This document shows positions 36,920 through 46,027 of a stretch of 53,004 nt of DNA, in pieces (positions within the stretch are counted from its first letter, which is position 1; every line of letters begins with the position of its first letter). The notes beneath the pieces were generated by a model. The model was not told where the DNA came from and ran no database searches. It saw only the letters and a program-made list of their open reading frames with translations. Location of the stretch: the NCBI GenBank assembly GCA_902771225.1, contig CACXWH010000004.1, positions 1 to 53,004 of the forward strand, read 5' to 3'. This DNA comes from an uncultured Methanobrevibacter sp. (GTDB lineage: Archaea; Methanobacteriota; Methanobacteria; Methanobacteriales; Methanobacteriaceae). A program made the position numbers and the translations under genes.

Positions 36920-37909
36920 ATGAATGAAAAAATAATTTTAGGACTTCCAAAGGGAAGTTTGAATAATGTAAAAAGAGGAAATACTCATCAATTATTTGTT
37001 GATGCAGGTTATGATGTTCAAGGATACGAACCTGGTGATGAATCTTATGAAATAACCATTTCAAATGATAGTGAAATTGTTGCTTATTTGACCCGTCCAC
37101 AATCCACTCCTGTTGAATTAAACCGTGGAATGGTGGATATAGCTATTGTCGGTGAAGATTGGGTTAAAGAAGAATCAGTTTTAAGAGACAATGATATTAC
37201 TAAAATCGGTGATTTGGATTATGGGAAAACCCGTTTGATTGTTGCAGTTCCAAATGATTCTCCATATAATAGTTTATCTGATTTTTTTAAAGCTAATAAA
37301 GATAGAAAAACCCCAATTTTATGTTTTACAGAATATCCTAATTTAACCAGAAAGCATATTATGGAAAATGAAGTATATCAGGAAATCTATGGGGATGCTG
37401 TACCATTTGTACAGGTTAGAGGTTTAACTGATGGGGATAATGAAATGGTACAGGTTATTAACTCAGACGGTGCTACTGAAGTATACATTGCAAAAGGTGC
37501 AGATTTAATAGTGGATAATACTCAAACCGGAAGCAGCTTAAAGAAAGCTGGTTTAAAAGAAATTGAAACTATCATACACTCTTCAGCAGGTCTTTATGCA
37601 GGTGTAAACTGTACCGGTGAGAAACTTGAAAAGGCTAAAATGATTTATGAACAGTTATTGGGAGCTGTTACAGCTAAAAAATATTTTGATGTTAAATTTA
37701 ATATTGCAAATGGTAAAATCGAAGAAGTTTCCAATTATTTAATTGATAATAAATTATGTGCTGATGAACCTACAATAACTCCAGGGTCTGATTTTTCACA
37801 GATTAATGTATTGATTCCTAAAGCCAAGTTCCCGGAAATGGTTGATGCGATTAAAGGATTTGATGCAACTTCCATTATTAGAAATGATTTAAAACAACTT
37901 ATTGAATAA
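36920..37909 (+). CDS. hisG: ATP phosphoribosyltransferase
   Basis: HisG joins ATP and PRPP in the first step of histidine synthesis. The 329-aa protein starts [15 protein letters not shown] and has the family segments [14 protein letters not shown] and, for the PRPP loop, [28 protein letters not shown]. The C-terminal 80 residues ([26 protein letters not shown]) resemble the ACT-like regulatory domain of long-form HisG, so histidine feedback is likely. AGGTT precedes ATG 36920. No other his gene adjoins it, which is usual for archaea with scattered his genes. Confidence 0.95.
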   Translation: MNEKIILGLPKGSLNNVKRGNTHQLFVDAGYDVQGYEPGDESYEITISNDSEIVAYLTRPQSTPVELNRGMVDIAIVGEDWVKEESVLRDNDITKIGDLDYGKTRLIVAVPNDSPYNSLSDFFKANKDRKTPILCFTEYPNLTRKHIMENEVYQEIYGDAVPFVQVRGLTDGDNEMVQVINSDGATEVYIAKGADLIVDNTQTGSSLKKAGLKEIETIIHSSAGLYAGVNCTGEKLEKAKMIYEQLLGAVTAKKYFDVKFNIANGKIEEVSNYLIDNKLCADEPTITPGSDFSQINVLIPKAKFPEMVDAIKGFDATSIIRNDLKQLIE

Positions 37910-38048
37910 TCATTTCTCTTTTTTTTTAATTTTTTTTATATATTGTTTAATTTTATTCATTATTTTAATTGTCATTATTTTTCATTAACATTTATAAAGC
38001 ATACAAGACATAAATAAATATAATATATAATATCGCGGGGATAAAAGA

Positions 38049-38945
38049 ATGTTAACATCTGTACAAAAAGAAATATTGCAAACACTAATAAACCTATACC
38101 AATCTTCAGATGGAAAATCCATTAAAGGAGAGGACATTGCTGAAGTCATGAATAGAAATCCCGGTACTATTCGTAATCAAATGCAATCACTTAGAAGTTT
38201 AAGTTTAGTAAAAGGTGTTCCAGGTCCTAGGGGAGGATATAAACCAACAATCGAGGCATATCACTCTTTAAATATTTCAATCTCAGAAAAGGAAGCAAAA
38301 GTTCCCATATATAAAAATGATGAACGATTGCCGGATATTTCTGTTGCAAAAATTGAATTTACATCAGTACCTCAGCAGGAAGAATGTGAAGCTGCTATAA
38401 AAGTACTTGGAACTATCAAGGATTTAAATCTTGGAGATACAATAAAAATAGGTCCAACACCTGTAAACAACCTGGGAATCATGGGAGAAATTGTTGGAAG
38501 AGATGATATGGATAATATTTTACTTGTAGATACAACTACAATAAGAAGCATACCAAAACAGACTGTAGGAGATATTGCAAGTAAAAACGTAATTTCTTTA
38601 AAAATAGATTGTGGTTTAAAAGAAGCTGCAAAGATATTTTCTGAAAATAAAATAGATGGTGCACCAGTTATAAAAGAAGGTAAGGTAGTTGGCGTATTTA
38701 CTTCAACAGATTTAATAAATGCATTAGCCAATAATATGGAAGATATTGTTGTCGGCGATTTAATGTCAAAAGAAGTAATTATCATAAACGAAGACTTAAA
38801 AATAGCGAAAGCTATTGAAATATTATTTAAGAAATCTATCTCAAGATTAATGATAGCTGATAAAGATAATAACTTACTCGGAATTGTAACAAGAACAGAT
38901 TTAATTAATTCTATTACCAATTTTGAAGAATTCCCCATTTTTTAA
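38049..38945 (+). CDS. HTH and CBS-domain transcriptional regulator
   Basis: The 298-aa protein has an N-terminal winged helix-turn-helix (SVQKEILQTLINLY ... GEDIAEVMNRNPGTIRNQMQSLRSLSLVKG-type, residues 1-70), a central beta-rich region, and two CBS domains (VGDIASKNVISL... and VGDLMSKEVIII..., residues 175-298). CBS pairs usually bind adenine nucleotides, so it may link gene control to energy or nucleotide status. The target is unknown. GGGG at 38037-38040 precedes ATG 38049. The deoxyhypusine synthase gene begins 15 bases after its stop and is probably co-transcribed. Confidence 0.88.
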   Translation: MLTSVQKEILQTLINLYQSSDGKSIKGEDIAEVMNRNPGTIRNQMQSLRSLSLVKGVPGPRGGYKPTIEAYHSLNISISEKEAKVPIYKNDERLPDISVAKIEFTSVPQQEECEAAIKVLGTIKDLNLGDTIKIGPTPVNNLGIMGEIVGRDDMDNILLVDTTTIRSIPKQTVGDIASKNVISLKIDCGLKEAAKIFSENKIDGAPVIKEGKVVGVFTSTDLINALANNMEDIVVGDLMSKEVIIINEDLKIAKAIEILFKKSISRLMIADKDNNLLGIVTRTDLINSITNFEEFPIF

Positions 38946-38960
38946 TATTAGTGTGATTAA

Positions 38961-39878
38961 ATGGATAAAGTCAATCAATTAAAAATAAAACCTGATATGA
39001 AAGTATCTGAATTGATAGAGCAGTTTGATAAATCAGGAGTTTTAGGCTCAGGAAGAGTAGCAAGAGCATCAAATATCCTTACAGATATGATTAAAGATGA
39101 TGAAATGAACATTTTCATGAGTCTGGGAGGCCCATTAATACCTGGAGGCCTTAGAAATATCGTAACGGATATGATACGAAATGAATACGTTAATTTAATT
39201 ATTTCAAGCGGAGCAAACATTACTCATGATTTACTGGAGGCATTTGGCGGAAAGCATTATCGTGATGAAGGAAGGGATGATGAGGATTTAAATGCTGAAG
39301 GAATAGGAAGAATTGCTGATATTAATGTAGGCTCAGATGATTTTACAATTTTTGAAAGCGAAATGATTAAAATATTTGAAGATATTTCAGCCCGTAAAAG
39401 TAAAATATCAATTCAGGAGTTATTATATGAAGTAGGATTGCTTATTGATGATGAAAATTCATTTTTAGCAACTGCAGCTAGAATGAAAACTCCTATTTTT
39501 GCTCCAGGATTAATTGACAGTATGTTCGGATTACAATTATGGATGTTTACACAAGATCATGATTTTACAGTTGATGCAGTTGCAGATATGCATTATCTTT
39601 CTGATTTAGTTTTTGATAGTGAAAGAATTGGAGGAATACTTTTAGGCGGTGGTTTAACTAAACATTATACTTTAGCTTCCACATTGCTTAAAGGCGGACT
39701 TGATTCAGCTATTCAAATAACACTTGACAGACCTGAAGCAGGTAGTTTAAGCGGAGCACCTCTGCAGGAAGCAAAATCCTGGTCTAAAGCAAGATGCGGA
39801 TCTACACTTGAAACAGTAATTGGTGATGTTACTATAATATTTCCGTTAATCTATGCAGCAGTATTGGACAAAATTTAG
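38961..39878 (+). CDS. dys: Deoxyhypusine synthase
   Basis: This enzyme transfers the aminobutyl group of spermidine (or a related polyamine) to a lysine of translation factor aIF5A, using NAD. The 305-aa protein has NAD-binding segments SLGGPLIPGGLR and SSGANITHDLLEAFGG, and GGGLTKHYTLASTLLKGG. The catalytic lysine is Lys276 in SWSKAR, and FPLIYAAVL closes the fold. Its length is usual for archaeal members. It follows the CBS regulator in a likely operon. aIF5A itself is not in the window. Confidence 0.95.
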   Translation: MDKVNQLKIKPDMKVSELIEQFDKSGVLGSGRVARASNILTDMIKDDEMNIFMSLGGPLIPGGLRNIVTDMIRNEYVNLIISSGANITHDLLEAFGGKHYRDEGRDDEDLNAEGIGRIADINVGSDDFTIFESEMIKIFEDISARKSKISIQELLYEVGLLIDDENSFLATAARMKTPIFAPGLIDSMFGLQLWMFTQDHDFTVDAVADMHYLSDLVFDSERIGGILLGGGLTKHYTLASTLLKGGLDSAIQITLDRPEAGSLSGAPLQEAKSWSKARCGSTLETVIGDVTIIFPLIYAAVLDKI

Positions 39879-39954
39879 CTCTAATGAGAATTATATTTGT
39901 TTTTTTTTGAAATTATCTTGTGTGATGGGTATTTGGTGTTAAAAAGAGATTAAA

Positions 39955-39977
39955 AAGGAAAATGGTTTGTTTTCCTT
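39955..39977 (-). terminator. Hairpin after the DUF5654 gene
   Basis: AAGGAAAA (39955-39962) and TTTTCCTT (39970-39977) form an 8-bp stem just beyond the stop codon of the leftward gene. A T-rich stretch (complement of 39940-39956) lies beyond it. Confidence 0.5.
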
Positions 39978-39978
39978 C

Positions 39979-40224
39979 TTAGTCATCTAATTCAATACCT
40001 AATTTTGCAGCAAATCTTGCTAAAAGTACAGTAACAATTACTGCAATTATTGTTACAATAATAGCATAGCTAAATAAGCTGGTTAATGCATTTCCTTTAC
40101 CAACGAATTGTTCGATTAATGCTTGAATAGCATTATTCCATGCTAAACCTGCTACAAATGCAAAAGCTGTAGTAATTAAACCTAAAATGGTTTCCATTAT
40201 TAATTTGGTTACTTCAGTTGCCAT
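39979..40224 (-). CDS. DUF5654 small membrane protein
   Basis: The 81-aa protein has two hydrophobic segments (LIMETILGLITTAFAFVAGLAW and FSYAIIVTIIAVIVTVLLA) flanking a short soluble loop, as in the DUF5654 family found in archaea and some bacteria. The function is unknown. A strong ribosome binding site (GGGAGGA, complement of 40236-40242) precedes its ATG. It converges with deoxyhypusine synthase; pyrF lies upstream on the same strand about 97 bases away and probably has its own transcript. Confidence 0.85.
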   Translation of the reverse strand: MATEVTKLIMETILGLITTAFAFVAGLAWNNAIQALIEQFVGKGNALTSLFSYAIIVTIIAVIVTVLLARFAAKLGIELDD

Positions 40225-40321
40225 GTATTTATCCTCCCTTTAATTTTTTTGTTCATTAGATAAGTAGAACATTTATATTTTATGTATTTTGTTATTAAAA
40301 TACTTTTAGTTAATTTTAACT

Positions 40322-40960
40322 TTAATTTAGTAAATTTTCACATGCAATTTTAGGATTATCTGCTTCATAAATGCTTCTTCCAACAATTATGGCATTAGAT
40401 ATTTCTAAAGTTTTTTTACCGTCTCCACCTTGTTTTCCAACTCCTGGTGATATTATGTAAGCATCAGGACCTACAATATCTCTTATAACTTGTAAACGAT
40501 CAAGACGGGTTGCTGGAGCTACATAGTTTGTTATTCCCATTTCAACTCCCATTTTTGCAATTTCCTCTGCAGAGGACTGTAAGAATTTTTTAGCTCCTGG
40601 ATGGGACATTTCAGTTAGTAAAAATAATTCTTTTTCATATTTTTTTGCAACATTTAGACATGCTTCCACACTATCTGGACCTACGAATCCATGGCATATT
40701 ATTGCATCGGCTCCTGCTTTAAAAGTCTCTTCACATATTTTTTCATTTGTTGCATCAATATCCGCTACTTTAAAATCGCATATTACTTTAAAATCAAATT
40801 TGTCTTTTAATTTTTTTATGATTTCAAGGCCTTCTGCAAGTGCTAGCGGATAGCCAATTTTTATGGTGTCTATATTATCTGAAACTTTTTCACATATATT
40901 TATTGCTTCTTTTTCGCTACCTACATCTAATGCTAAAATTAAGTTATTTTTAATGTTCAT
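40322..40960 (-). CDS. pyrF: Orotidine 5'-phosphate decarboxylase
   Basis: PyrF decarboxylates OMP to UMP, the last step of pyrimidine synthesis. The 212-aa barrel shows the N-terminal NLILALDV, the catalytic DFKVADIDATN charge network (Asp-Lys-Asp near residues 60-70), GADAIICHGFVG, and the phosphate-binding end SPGVGKQGGDG ... AIIVGRSIY. Length and motifs fit the archaeal form. It stands alone and is transcribed leftward, divergent from the cobalt transporter operon. Confidence 0.95.
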   Translation of the reverse strand: MNIKNNLILALDVGSEKEAINICEKVSDNIDTIKIGYPLALAEGLEIIKKLKDKFDFKVICDFKVADIDATNEKICEETFKAGADAIICHGFVGPDSVEACLNVAKKYEKELFLLTEMSHPGAKKFLQSSAEEIAKMGVEMGITNYVAPATRLDRLQVIRDIVGPDAYIISPGVGKQGGDGKKTLEISNAIIVGRSIYEADNPKIACENLLN

Positions 40961-41088
40961 ATTTTATTATTTGTTGTTATTATTTAAATTATTTTTTTTA
41001 AAACAGATTATTTTTGTTGTTTTTTTTAAATTATGTTTGAGTCGGCATAATAATTTATTCAAGTAGAATTGATAAATTTTTAATTATG

Positions 41089-41100
41089 TTTATATATAAT
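41089..41100 (+). promoter_or_regulatory. TATA box of the cbiMNQO operon
   Basis: TTTATATATAAT is the best TATA box between pyrF and cbiM. A start about 25 bases downstream falls near 41118-41126, at the left arm of the inverted repeat described next. Confidence 0.55.
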
Positions 41101-41118
41101 AAAACTAATACTTAATTA

Positions 41119-41164
41119 TATCAAATGGTAATTAAAAAATTTTTTAGATTTACCTAATTTGATA
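41119..41164 (+). promoter_or_regulatory. Dyad-symmetric site in the cbiM leader
   Basis: TATCAAAT plus GGTAA (41119-41131) is mirrored by TTACC plus ATTTGATA (41150-41154 and 41157-41164). The arms are 8 and 5 bases with a two-base offset, and the centre is AT-rich. The left arm overlaps the predicted transcription start. It could be the operator of a metal-sensing repressor of the NikR kind, or a leader hairpin. The GAGAGG before cbiM is just downstream. Confidence 0.5.
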
Positions 41165-41184
41165 AAAAAAGAGAGGAATTTATC

Positions 41185-41850
41185 ATGCATATTATGGAAG
41201 GATATTTACCATTGGAATGGTGTATTATTTGGTTTGTCATATCATTTATTGTCGTTGCATATGGTGTATATCAGATTAAAAAAATAGTAGATGAAACTCC
41301 AGAATCTAAAGCATTACTTGCTGTTAGTGGAGCATTCATGTTTGTATTATCATCTTTGAAATTACCTTCTGTTACTGGAAGTTGTTCTCACCCTTGTGGT
41401 AACGGTTTAGGTGCAGCATTATTTGGACCTGCAGTAACTGCAGTTTTAGCAACTATTGTACTTCTTTTCCAAGCAATTTTACTTGCTCACGGTGGATTAA
41501 CTACTTTAGGTGCAAACATTTTCTCAATGGGTATTATAGGTCCTGTTGTAGCATGGGCTGTATATAAAGCTTTAATCAAAGCTAATATGTCTTCCACCGT
41601 TGCAGTATTTTTTGCAGCATTTTTAGGAGACTTATTAACTTACGTAGCTACTTCATTCCAATTAGCTTTAGCTTTCCCAGCTCCTTCATTTGGATCTGCA
41701 TTATCTAAGTTTTTAGTTATTTTCGCAGTTACTCAAGTGCCATTGGCTATTGGTGAAGGTATTTTAACAGTAATTATTTGGGATAGATTAAAAGAATATA
41801 AACCAAAATTATTGGATAAACTTGGCGTATTAGCTCCTAAAGAGGCATAA
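41185..41850 (+). CDS. cbiM: Cobalt ECF transporter substrate-binding membrane protein CbiM
   Basis: CbiM is the metal-binding S component of the cobalt energy-coupling-factor transporter, supplying cobalt for cobamide cofactors needed by methyltransferases in methanogenesis. The 221-aa protein starts MHIMEGYLP, the conserved N-terminus whose His2 helps to bind Co(II). It has the segments [23 protein letters not shown]-type and a [19 protein letters not shown] helix, and six to seven membrane segments. GAGAGG at 41171-41176 precedes ATG. It is the first gene of cbiMNQO. Confidence 0.96.
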   Translation: MHIMEGYLPLEWCIIWFVISFIVVAYGVYQIKKIVDETPESKALLAVSGAFMFVLSSLKLPSVTGSCSHPCGNGLGAALFGPAVTAVLATIVLLFQAILLAHGGLTTLGANIFSMGIIGPVVAWAVYKALIKANMSSTVAVFFAAFLGDLLTYVATSFQLALAFPAPSFGSALSKFLVIFAVTQVPLAIGEGILTVIIWDRLKEYKPKLLDKLGVLAPKEA

Positions 41851-41859
41851 GGTGATATT

Positions 41860-42159
41860 ATGGATAAAACAACATTAATTATATTGGCTGTCGTTTGTAT
41901 AATACTTTTCGTTGCACCATTAATAATATTCAATGGTCATGGTGAAGATGACGGTTACTTTGGCGGTGCAGACGATGCAGCAGGTGAAGCTATTAATGAA
42001 TCACAAGGTGGTAAATATGAACCTTGGGCTTCAGCAATTTGGGAACCTCCTAGTGGAGAAATAGAAAGTTTATTATTCGCTCTTCAAGCTGCTATTGGAG
42101 CAATCATTATAGGTTATTTCTTTGGATACTGGAGAGGTCAAAAAAGTAAAGAAGATTAA
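41860..42159 (+). CDS. cbiN: Cobalt transport protein CbiN
   Basis: CbiN is a small accessory subunit required with CbiM for metal uptake. The 99-aa protein has the expected two membrane helices (ILAVVCIILFVAPLIIF near 8-24 and IESLLFALQAAIGAIIIGYFFGY near 68-90) around an acidic extracytoplasmic loop (GHGEDDGYFGGADDAAGEAI) with GGKYEPWASAIWEPPSGE. AGGTGAT precedes the ATG, 9 bases after the cbiM stop. Confidence 0.95.
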   Translation: MDKTTLIILAVVCIILFVAPLIIFNGHGEDDGYFGGADDAAGEAINESQGGKYEPWASAIWEPPSGEIESLLFALQAAIGAIIIGYFFGYWRGQKSKED

Positions 42160-42180
42160 TTAATCTTCTTATTTTTTCTT
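42149..42180 (+). terminator. Palindromic hairpin with T-runs between cbiN and cbiQ
   Basis: A perfect 22-base palindrome with arms AAGAAGATTAA/TTAATCTTCTT (42149-42170) covers the cbiN stop codon and is followed by ATTTTTTC and further T-runs to about 42185. cbiQ starts only 14 bases later, so it may act as a partial terminator inside the operon. Confidence 0.5.
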
Positions 42181-42193
42181 TTTTTGTGATTTT

Positions 42194-42889
42194 ATGAAGT
42201 TTGATATGGATTATATAGCGCATAATAATGCTTTAACAGAAACAAATCCTTATTTTAAATTGTTTTTAACAATTATTCTGCTAGTTGTTACGTTAGCTCT
42301 GGATAATTTGTATTTTGATGTAATTGTATTTATTATAATGTCAATTGTCATTTTAGCAATTGCTAAAATTGCTTTTAAGTCTTATTTAAAATTCTTATCA
42401 ATTCCGATGGCATTTCTTATAATAACCTGTATATTTTTAATATTTTTCTTTGGAAGCGGTGAAGTTATATATGATACAAAAATACTAGGTATTGTAGTTA
42501 CAAAAAATTCCCTGCATTATGGTGTCTACACATTTATGCGTGTAATGGGATGTTTGCCTTGTTTAGGCTTTTTAGCACTTACAACTCCAATAGCAAAAAT
42601 TTTACATTGTCTTGCAACTTTAAAAGTTCCAAAAATTATTATTGAAATTGGGCTTTTAATGTATAATTCAATATTTATATTCCTAAATGAAATAGATACT
42701 ATGCAAAAGGCACAGCAGACACGCTTAGGTTATCATTCTTATACCACTTCATTCAAATCATTGGGTGGTCTTGCAAGTACAATATTTTTAAGGTCTCTTG
42801 ATAAAAGTGAAACTTTACAGCATTCTCTTGATTCAAGAGGTTATGATGGTGAATTGCCAGTTTATGAGCCAAAAAACAGGAGTAATTAA
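42194..42889 (+). CDS. cbiQ: Cobalt ECF transporter transmembrane component CbiQ
   Basis: CbiQ is the T component that couples the ATPase CbiO to CbiM. The 231-aa protein has about five membrane helices and the coupling-helix motifs typical of the family in its C-terminal half, including QKAQQTRLGYHSYTTSFKS and LQHSLDSRGYDGELP (the Ala-Arg-Gly-type motifs). GTGAT precedes ATG 42194. The stop codon is one base before the cbiO start. Confidence 0.95.
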   Translation: MKFDMDYIAHNNALTETNPYFKLFLTIILLVVTLALDNLYFDVIVFIIMSIVILAIAKIAFKSYLKFLSIPMAFLIITCIFLIFFFGSGEVIYDTKILGIVVTKNSLHYGVYTFMRVMGCLPCLGFLALTTPIAKILHCLATLKVPKIIIEIGLLMYNSIFIFLNEIDTMQKAQQTRLGYHSYTTSFKSLGGLASTIFLRSLDKSETLQHSLDSRGYDGELPVYEPKNRSN

Positions 42890-42890
42890 A

Positions 42891-43724
42891 ATGTTAGAAG
42901 TTCAAAATTTGAAATATTCTTATAATAATGATTATCAGGCTCTAAAAGGAGTTAGCTTAAAGATAGATGAAGGTGACATGATTGCTCTTTTAGGTAAAAA
43001 TGGTGCTGGAAAATCTACTTTGTTTCTCCATTTAAACGGGATATACGAGCCGGATGAAGGAAAAGTTTTCATTGATGGTGAAGAACTTAAATACGATAAA
43101 AAATCTTTACTTAAATTTAGACAAAAGGTAGGAATTGTCTTTCAAAATCCCGATGATCAGATTTTTGCTCCTACAGTAGAGGAAGATGTTGCTTTCGGGC
43201 CTTTAAATTTAGGTTTGTCTATGGAAGAAGTTCAGGATAGGGTTGAAGAATCTTTAGCTCGTGTTGGAATGAGCGGTACTGAAAAAATAGCTCCACATCA
43301 TTTAAGTGGAGGTCAAAAGAAAAGAGTGGCTATTGCAGGAATTTTGGCTATGAAACCTGAAATCATGATTTTGGACGAACCGACTGCAGGACTTGATCCT
43401 CAGGGTGTAGAAAATTTAGTAAAATTATTAAAAGAACTTAATGATGAAGGAATTACTATTCTAATTTCAACCCATGAAGTTGATTTGGTGCCGGATTATG
43501 CAAATAAAGTATTTGTTTTAGTTGATGGTGAATTGATTGCTGAAGGTACACCTAAAGCAATATTTTCACAGCCGGAAGTTCTTGAAAAGGCTCATTTAAA
43601 AATTCCTATTGTAACGGAATTATTCCAACAACTCGAAACCGAAGGTTTTGACATGGAAAATGATTATCCTTTAACAATTGAGGAAGCTAAGGAAAAGTTT
43701 CTTACTTTAATAAATAAAAACTAA
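42891..43724 (+). CDS. cbiO: Cobalt ECF transporter ATPase CbiO
   Basis: The 277-aa ABC ATPase powers cobalt import. It shows Walker A GKNGAGKST (near residue 37), Q-loop FQNPDDQIFAPTVEEDVAFGP, signature LSGGQKKR, Walker B IMILDEPTAG and the H-loop STHEVD. The Q-loop segment is typical of ECF ATPases. The frame opens within cbiQ at 42798, but ATG 42891, next to the cbiQ stop and after AGGAG at 42877-42881, begins the canonical MLEVQNLKYSY. Confidence 0.95.
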   Translation: MLEVQNLKYSYNNDYQALKGVSLKIDEGDMIALLGKNGAGKSTLFLHLNGIYEPDEGKVFIDGEELKYDKKSLLKFRQKVGIVFQNPDDQIFAPTVEEDVAFGPLNLGLSMEEVQDRVEESLARVGMSGTEKIAPHHLSGGQKKRVAIAGILAMKPEIMILDEPTAGLDPQGVENLVKLLKELNDEGITILISTHEVDLVPDYANKVFVLVDGELIAEGTPKAIFSQPEVLEKAHLKIPIVTELFQQLETEGFDMENDYPLTIEEAKEKFLTLINKN

Positions 43725-43774
43725 TTTTTTTTAATTTTATTTTTAGTATTATTTTTAATTATTCTTACAAATAG

Positions 43775-44275
<501 letters not shown>

Positions 44276-44282
44276 GGGCAAC

Positions 44283-44993
44283 ATGGATTATAAAGTAACT
44301 GCGGAAGACAAAAATGCTACATATGTGGTTCTTCCAGCATATAATGAAGAAACTAGAATTCAACCAGTAATTGAAGCTATTGCTGAGAAAGGATACAATA
44401 TGGTCATTATTAATGACGGATCATCAGACAATACACTGGATGTTATTCTAGAATCTAAAAGAAAATATCCCAATAGGATTCATCTTTATTCATTAATTCT
44501 TAATCGGGGTGTTGGTGTTGCAACACAAACGGGTTTTGAAGCTGTTTTAAAATTCAATCCCAAATATGTTGTAAGTATGGATTCAGATGGCCAACATTCT
44601 GCTGATGATTTGGAAGCGGTAATAGAACCTTTGGTTTCCGGCAGGGCTCAGGCTGTTATAGGTGTAAGGCCACTTAAAGACATGCCTAAAAGCCGAAATT
44701 TTGCAAATGCAGTAATGAACTTTTTAACAAAAATATTTTATGGTGTTGATGTTAGTGATTCTCAAACTGGTTTTAGAGCAATAACATTTGATGCTTTAAA
44801 TAAAATTACAATCAATGCCAGAGGTTATTTAATATCTTCCGAATTCATCCGTGAAGTTAATGATAATGATATTCCTTTTGAGGAAGTTACTATTCAAACC
44901 ATTTACACTCCAGAAACACAGTCAAAAGGAACAAATTCTAAAGTCGCATTAAAAATTCTATTTCAAATGATGAAACATAAACTGTTTGATTAA
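44283..44993 (+). CDS. Family 2 glycosyltransferase (dolichyl-phosphate-mannose-synthase-like)
   Basis: The 236-aa GT-A enzyme has the nucleotide-sugar motifs VVLPAYNEE, INDGSSDNT, the metal-binding SMDSDGQHS and DSQTGFRA. It lacks membrane segments and resembles DPM1-type enzymes that load sugars on polyprenyl phosphate. The frame opens at 44244 within ribC; ATG 44283 after GAGGG is more likely. The next gene encodes a DUF2304 membrane protein, a frequent partner of such transferases that may anchor them to the membrane. Together they probably supply lipid-linked sugars for envelope glycans. Confidence 0.88.
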   Translation: MDYKVTAEDKNATYVVLPAYNEETRIQPVIEAIAEKGYNMVIINDGSSDNTLDVILESKRKYPNRIHLYSLILNRGVGVATQTGFEAVLKFNPKYVVSMDSDGQHSADDLEAVIEPLVSGRAQAVIGVRPLKDMPKSRNFANAVMNFLTKIFYGVDVSDSQTGFRAITFDALNKITINARGYLISSEFIREVNDNDIPFEEVTIQTIYTPETQSKGTNSKVALKILFQMMKHKLFD

Positions 44994-45002
44994 GGTGTAA
45001 TC

Positions 45003-45353
45003 ATGTTAATATATTCAATATTATTTCCAATACTAGCTATAATAGCTATTATCGTATTCTTTTTCAGATTCAGAAGTGGAAAACTGTCCTTATCTTCTTT
45101 TTTTATCTGGTCAATTATTTGGATTTTTGTAATTATATTTTCCATATTTCCAGACTCAAGTATGGTATTTGCAAGGGTTTTTGGAATTACAAGAGGGCTT
45201 GATTTTATCATAATTACTGCAGTAGTGCTTTTATTTTATTTGGGTGTGAAATTATATTACAAACTCGATAAACTAGAAGATGATGTAAATAAAATTGTTA
45301 AAGAAGTGGCAATAAGCAATGAAATTAGTTTAGATGATGAGGAAGAAAAATAA
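45003..45353 (+). CDS. DUF2304 small membrane protein
   Basis: The 116-aa protein has three membrane helices (residues 2-22, 32-52 and 64-85), a short loop with FPDSSMVFARVFGITRGLDF that is characteristic of DUF2304, and an acidic cytosolic tail. DUF2304 genes often sit beside dolichyl-phosphate-sugar synthases, as here, and probably act with them. AGGTG at 44994-44998 precedes ATG 45003. Confidence 0.88.
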   Translation: MLIYSILFPILAIIAIIVFFFRFRSGKLSLSSFFIWSIIWIFVIIFSIFPDSSMVFARVFGITRGLDFIIITAVVLLFYLGVKLYYKLDKLEDDVNKIVKEVAISNEISLDDEEEK

Positions 45354-45355
45354 TT

Positions 45356-46027
45356 ATGATATATTTCAGAGGATGTACTGCACGTGAAAAAGAAACATCA
45401 ATAGCGGATGCAACAGAAAATCTATTGAAATCCGCAGGTGTTGATTATAAAGTTTTGGATGATGAAAAATGCTGCGGTTCAGTACTGTTAAGAACAGGCT
45501 TTATTGATGAGGCTCAAAGTCAAATACAAAAAAATACCGAGGCTTTATCAGGCGAGTTAATATTAACTTCATGTGCAGGATGTTATAAAACTCTAAATCA
45601 GGATTACGAAGGTTTGGATGTTATTCATATTTCACAATTCTTAAAAGAGTTAATTGATGATAAAAAATTAAATTTTAATAAAAAAGATTTAACTGTCACT
45701 TATCATGATTCATGTCATTTGGGCAGGCACTGCAGCATATTTGAAGAACCGAGAGATGTTATCTCTAGTGTGGCTGATTTAGTTGAAATGCAAAATAATC
45801 ATGAGAATAGTTTGTGTTGCGGTGCAGGCGGTGGAGTAAAGTCCGCTTATCCTGAAATTGCAGATGAAATTGCAGATTCAAGAATATCTCAGGCCATTGA
45901 CACAAATGCTGATTTATTGGTTAGTTCATGTCCTTTTTGTAAGCTTAATTTAAAAAATCGTGGTTTAGATGTTTTGGACTTAACTGAATTTTTAATTGAA
46001 TATGGTGATGTTAATGAAGAACAGTGA
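45356..46027 (+). CDS. CCG-domain iron-sulfur protein (HdrB/LutA-like)
   Basis: The 223-aa protein has two cysteine-rich CCG domains of the heterodisulfide reductase B type: CCGSVLLRTGF ... CAGCYKTL in the first half, and HDSCHLGRH ... CCGAGGGVKSAYP ... CPFCKLNL in the second. Such domains bind unusual [4Fe-4S] clusters that handle thiols or electrons. It overlaps the following LUD-ferredoxin gene, giving a pair like LutA-LutB of lactate utilisation operons; in a methanogen the electron donor is unknown. The ATG follows the DUF2304 stop by 2 bases. Confidence 0.9.
   Translation: MIYFRGCTAREKETSIADATENLLKSAGVDYKVLDDEKCCGSVLLRTGFIDEAQSQIQKNTEALSGELILTSCAGCYKTLNQDYEGLDVIHISQFLKELIDDKKLNFNKKDLTVTYHDSCHLGRHCSIFEEPRDVISSVADLVEMQNNHENSLCCGAGGGVKSAYPEIADEIADSRISQAIDTNADLLVSSCPFCKLNLKNRGLDVLDLTEFLIEYGDVNEEQ

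Noticed and set aside
38372-38938. A 188-codon antisense frame in the CBS regulator gene
   Set aside because: It lies wholly opposite a well-supported gene and has low-complexity Ser/Ile-rich sequence with no family resemblance.
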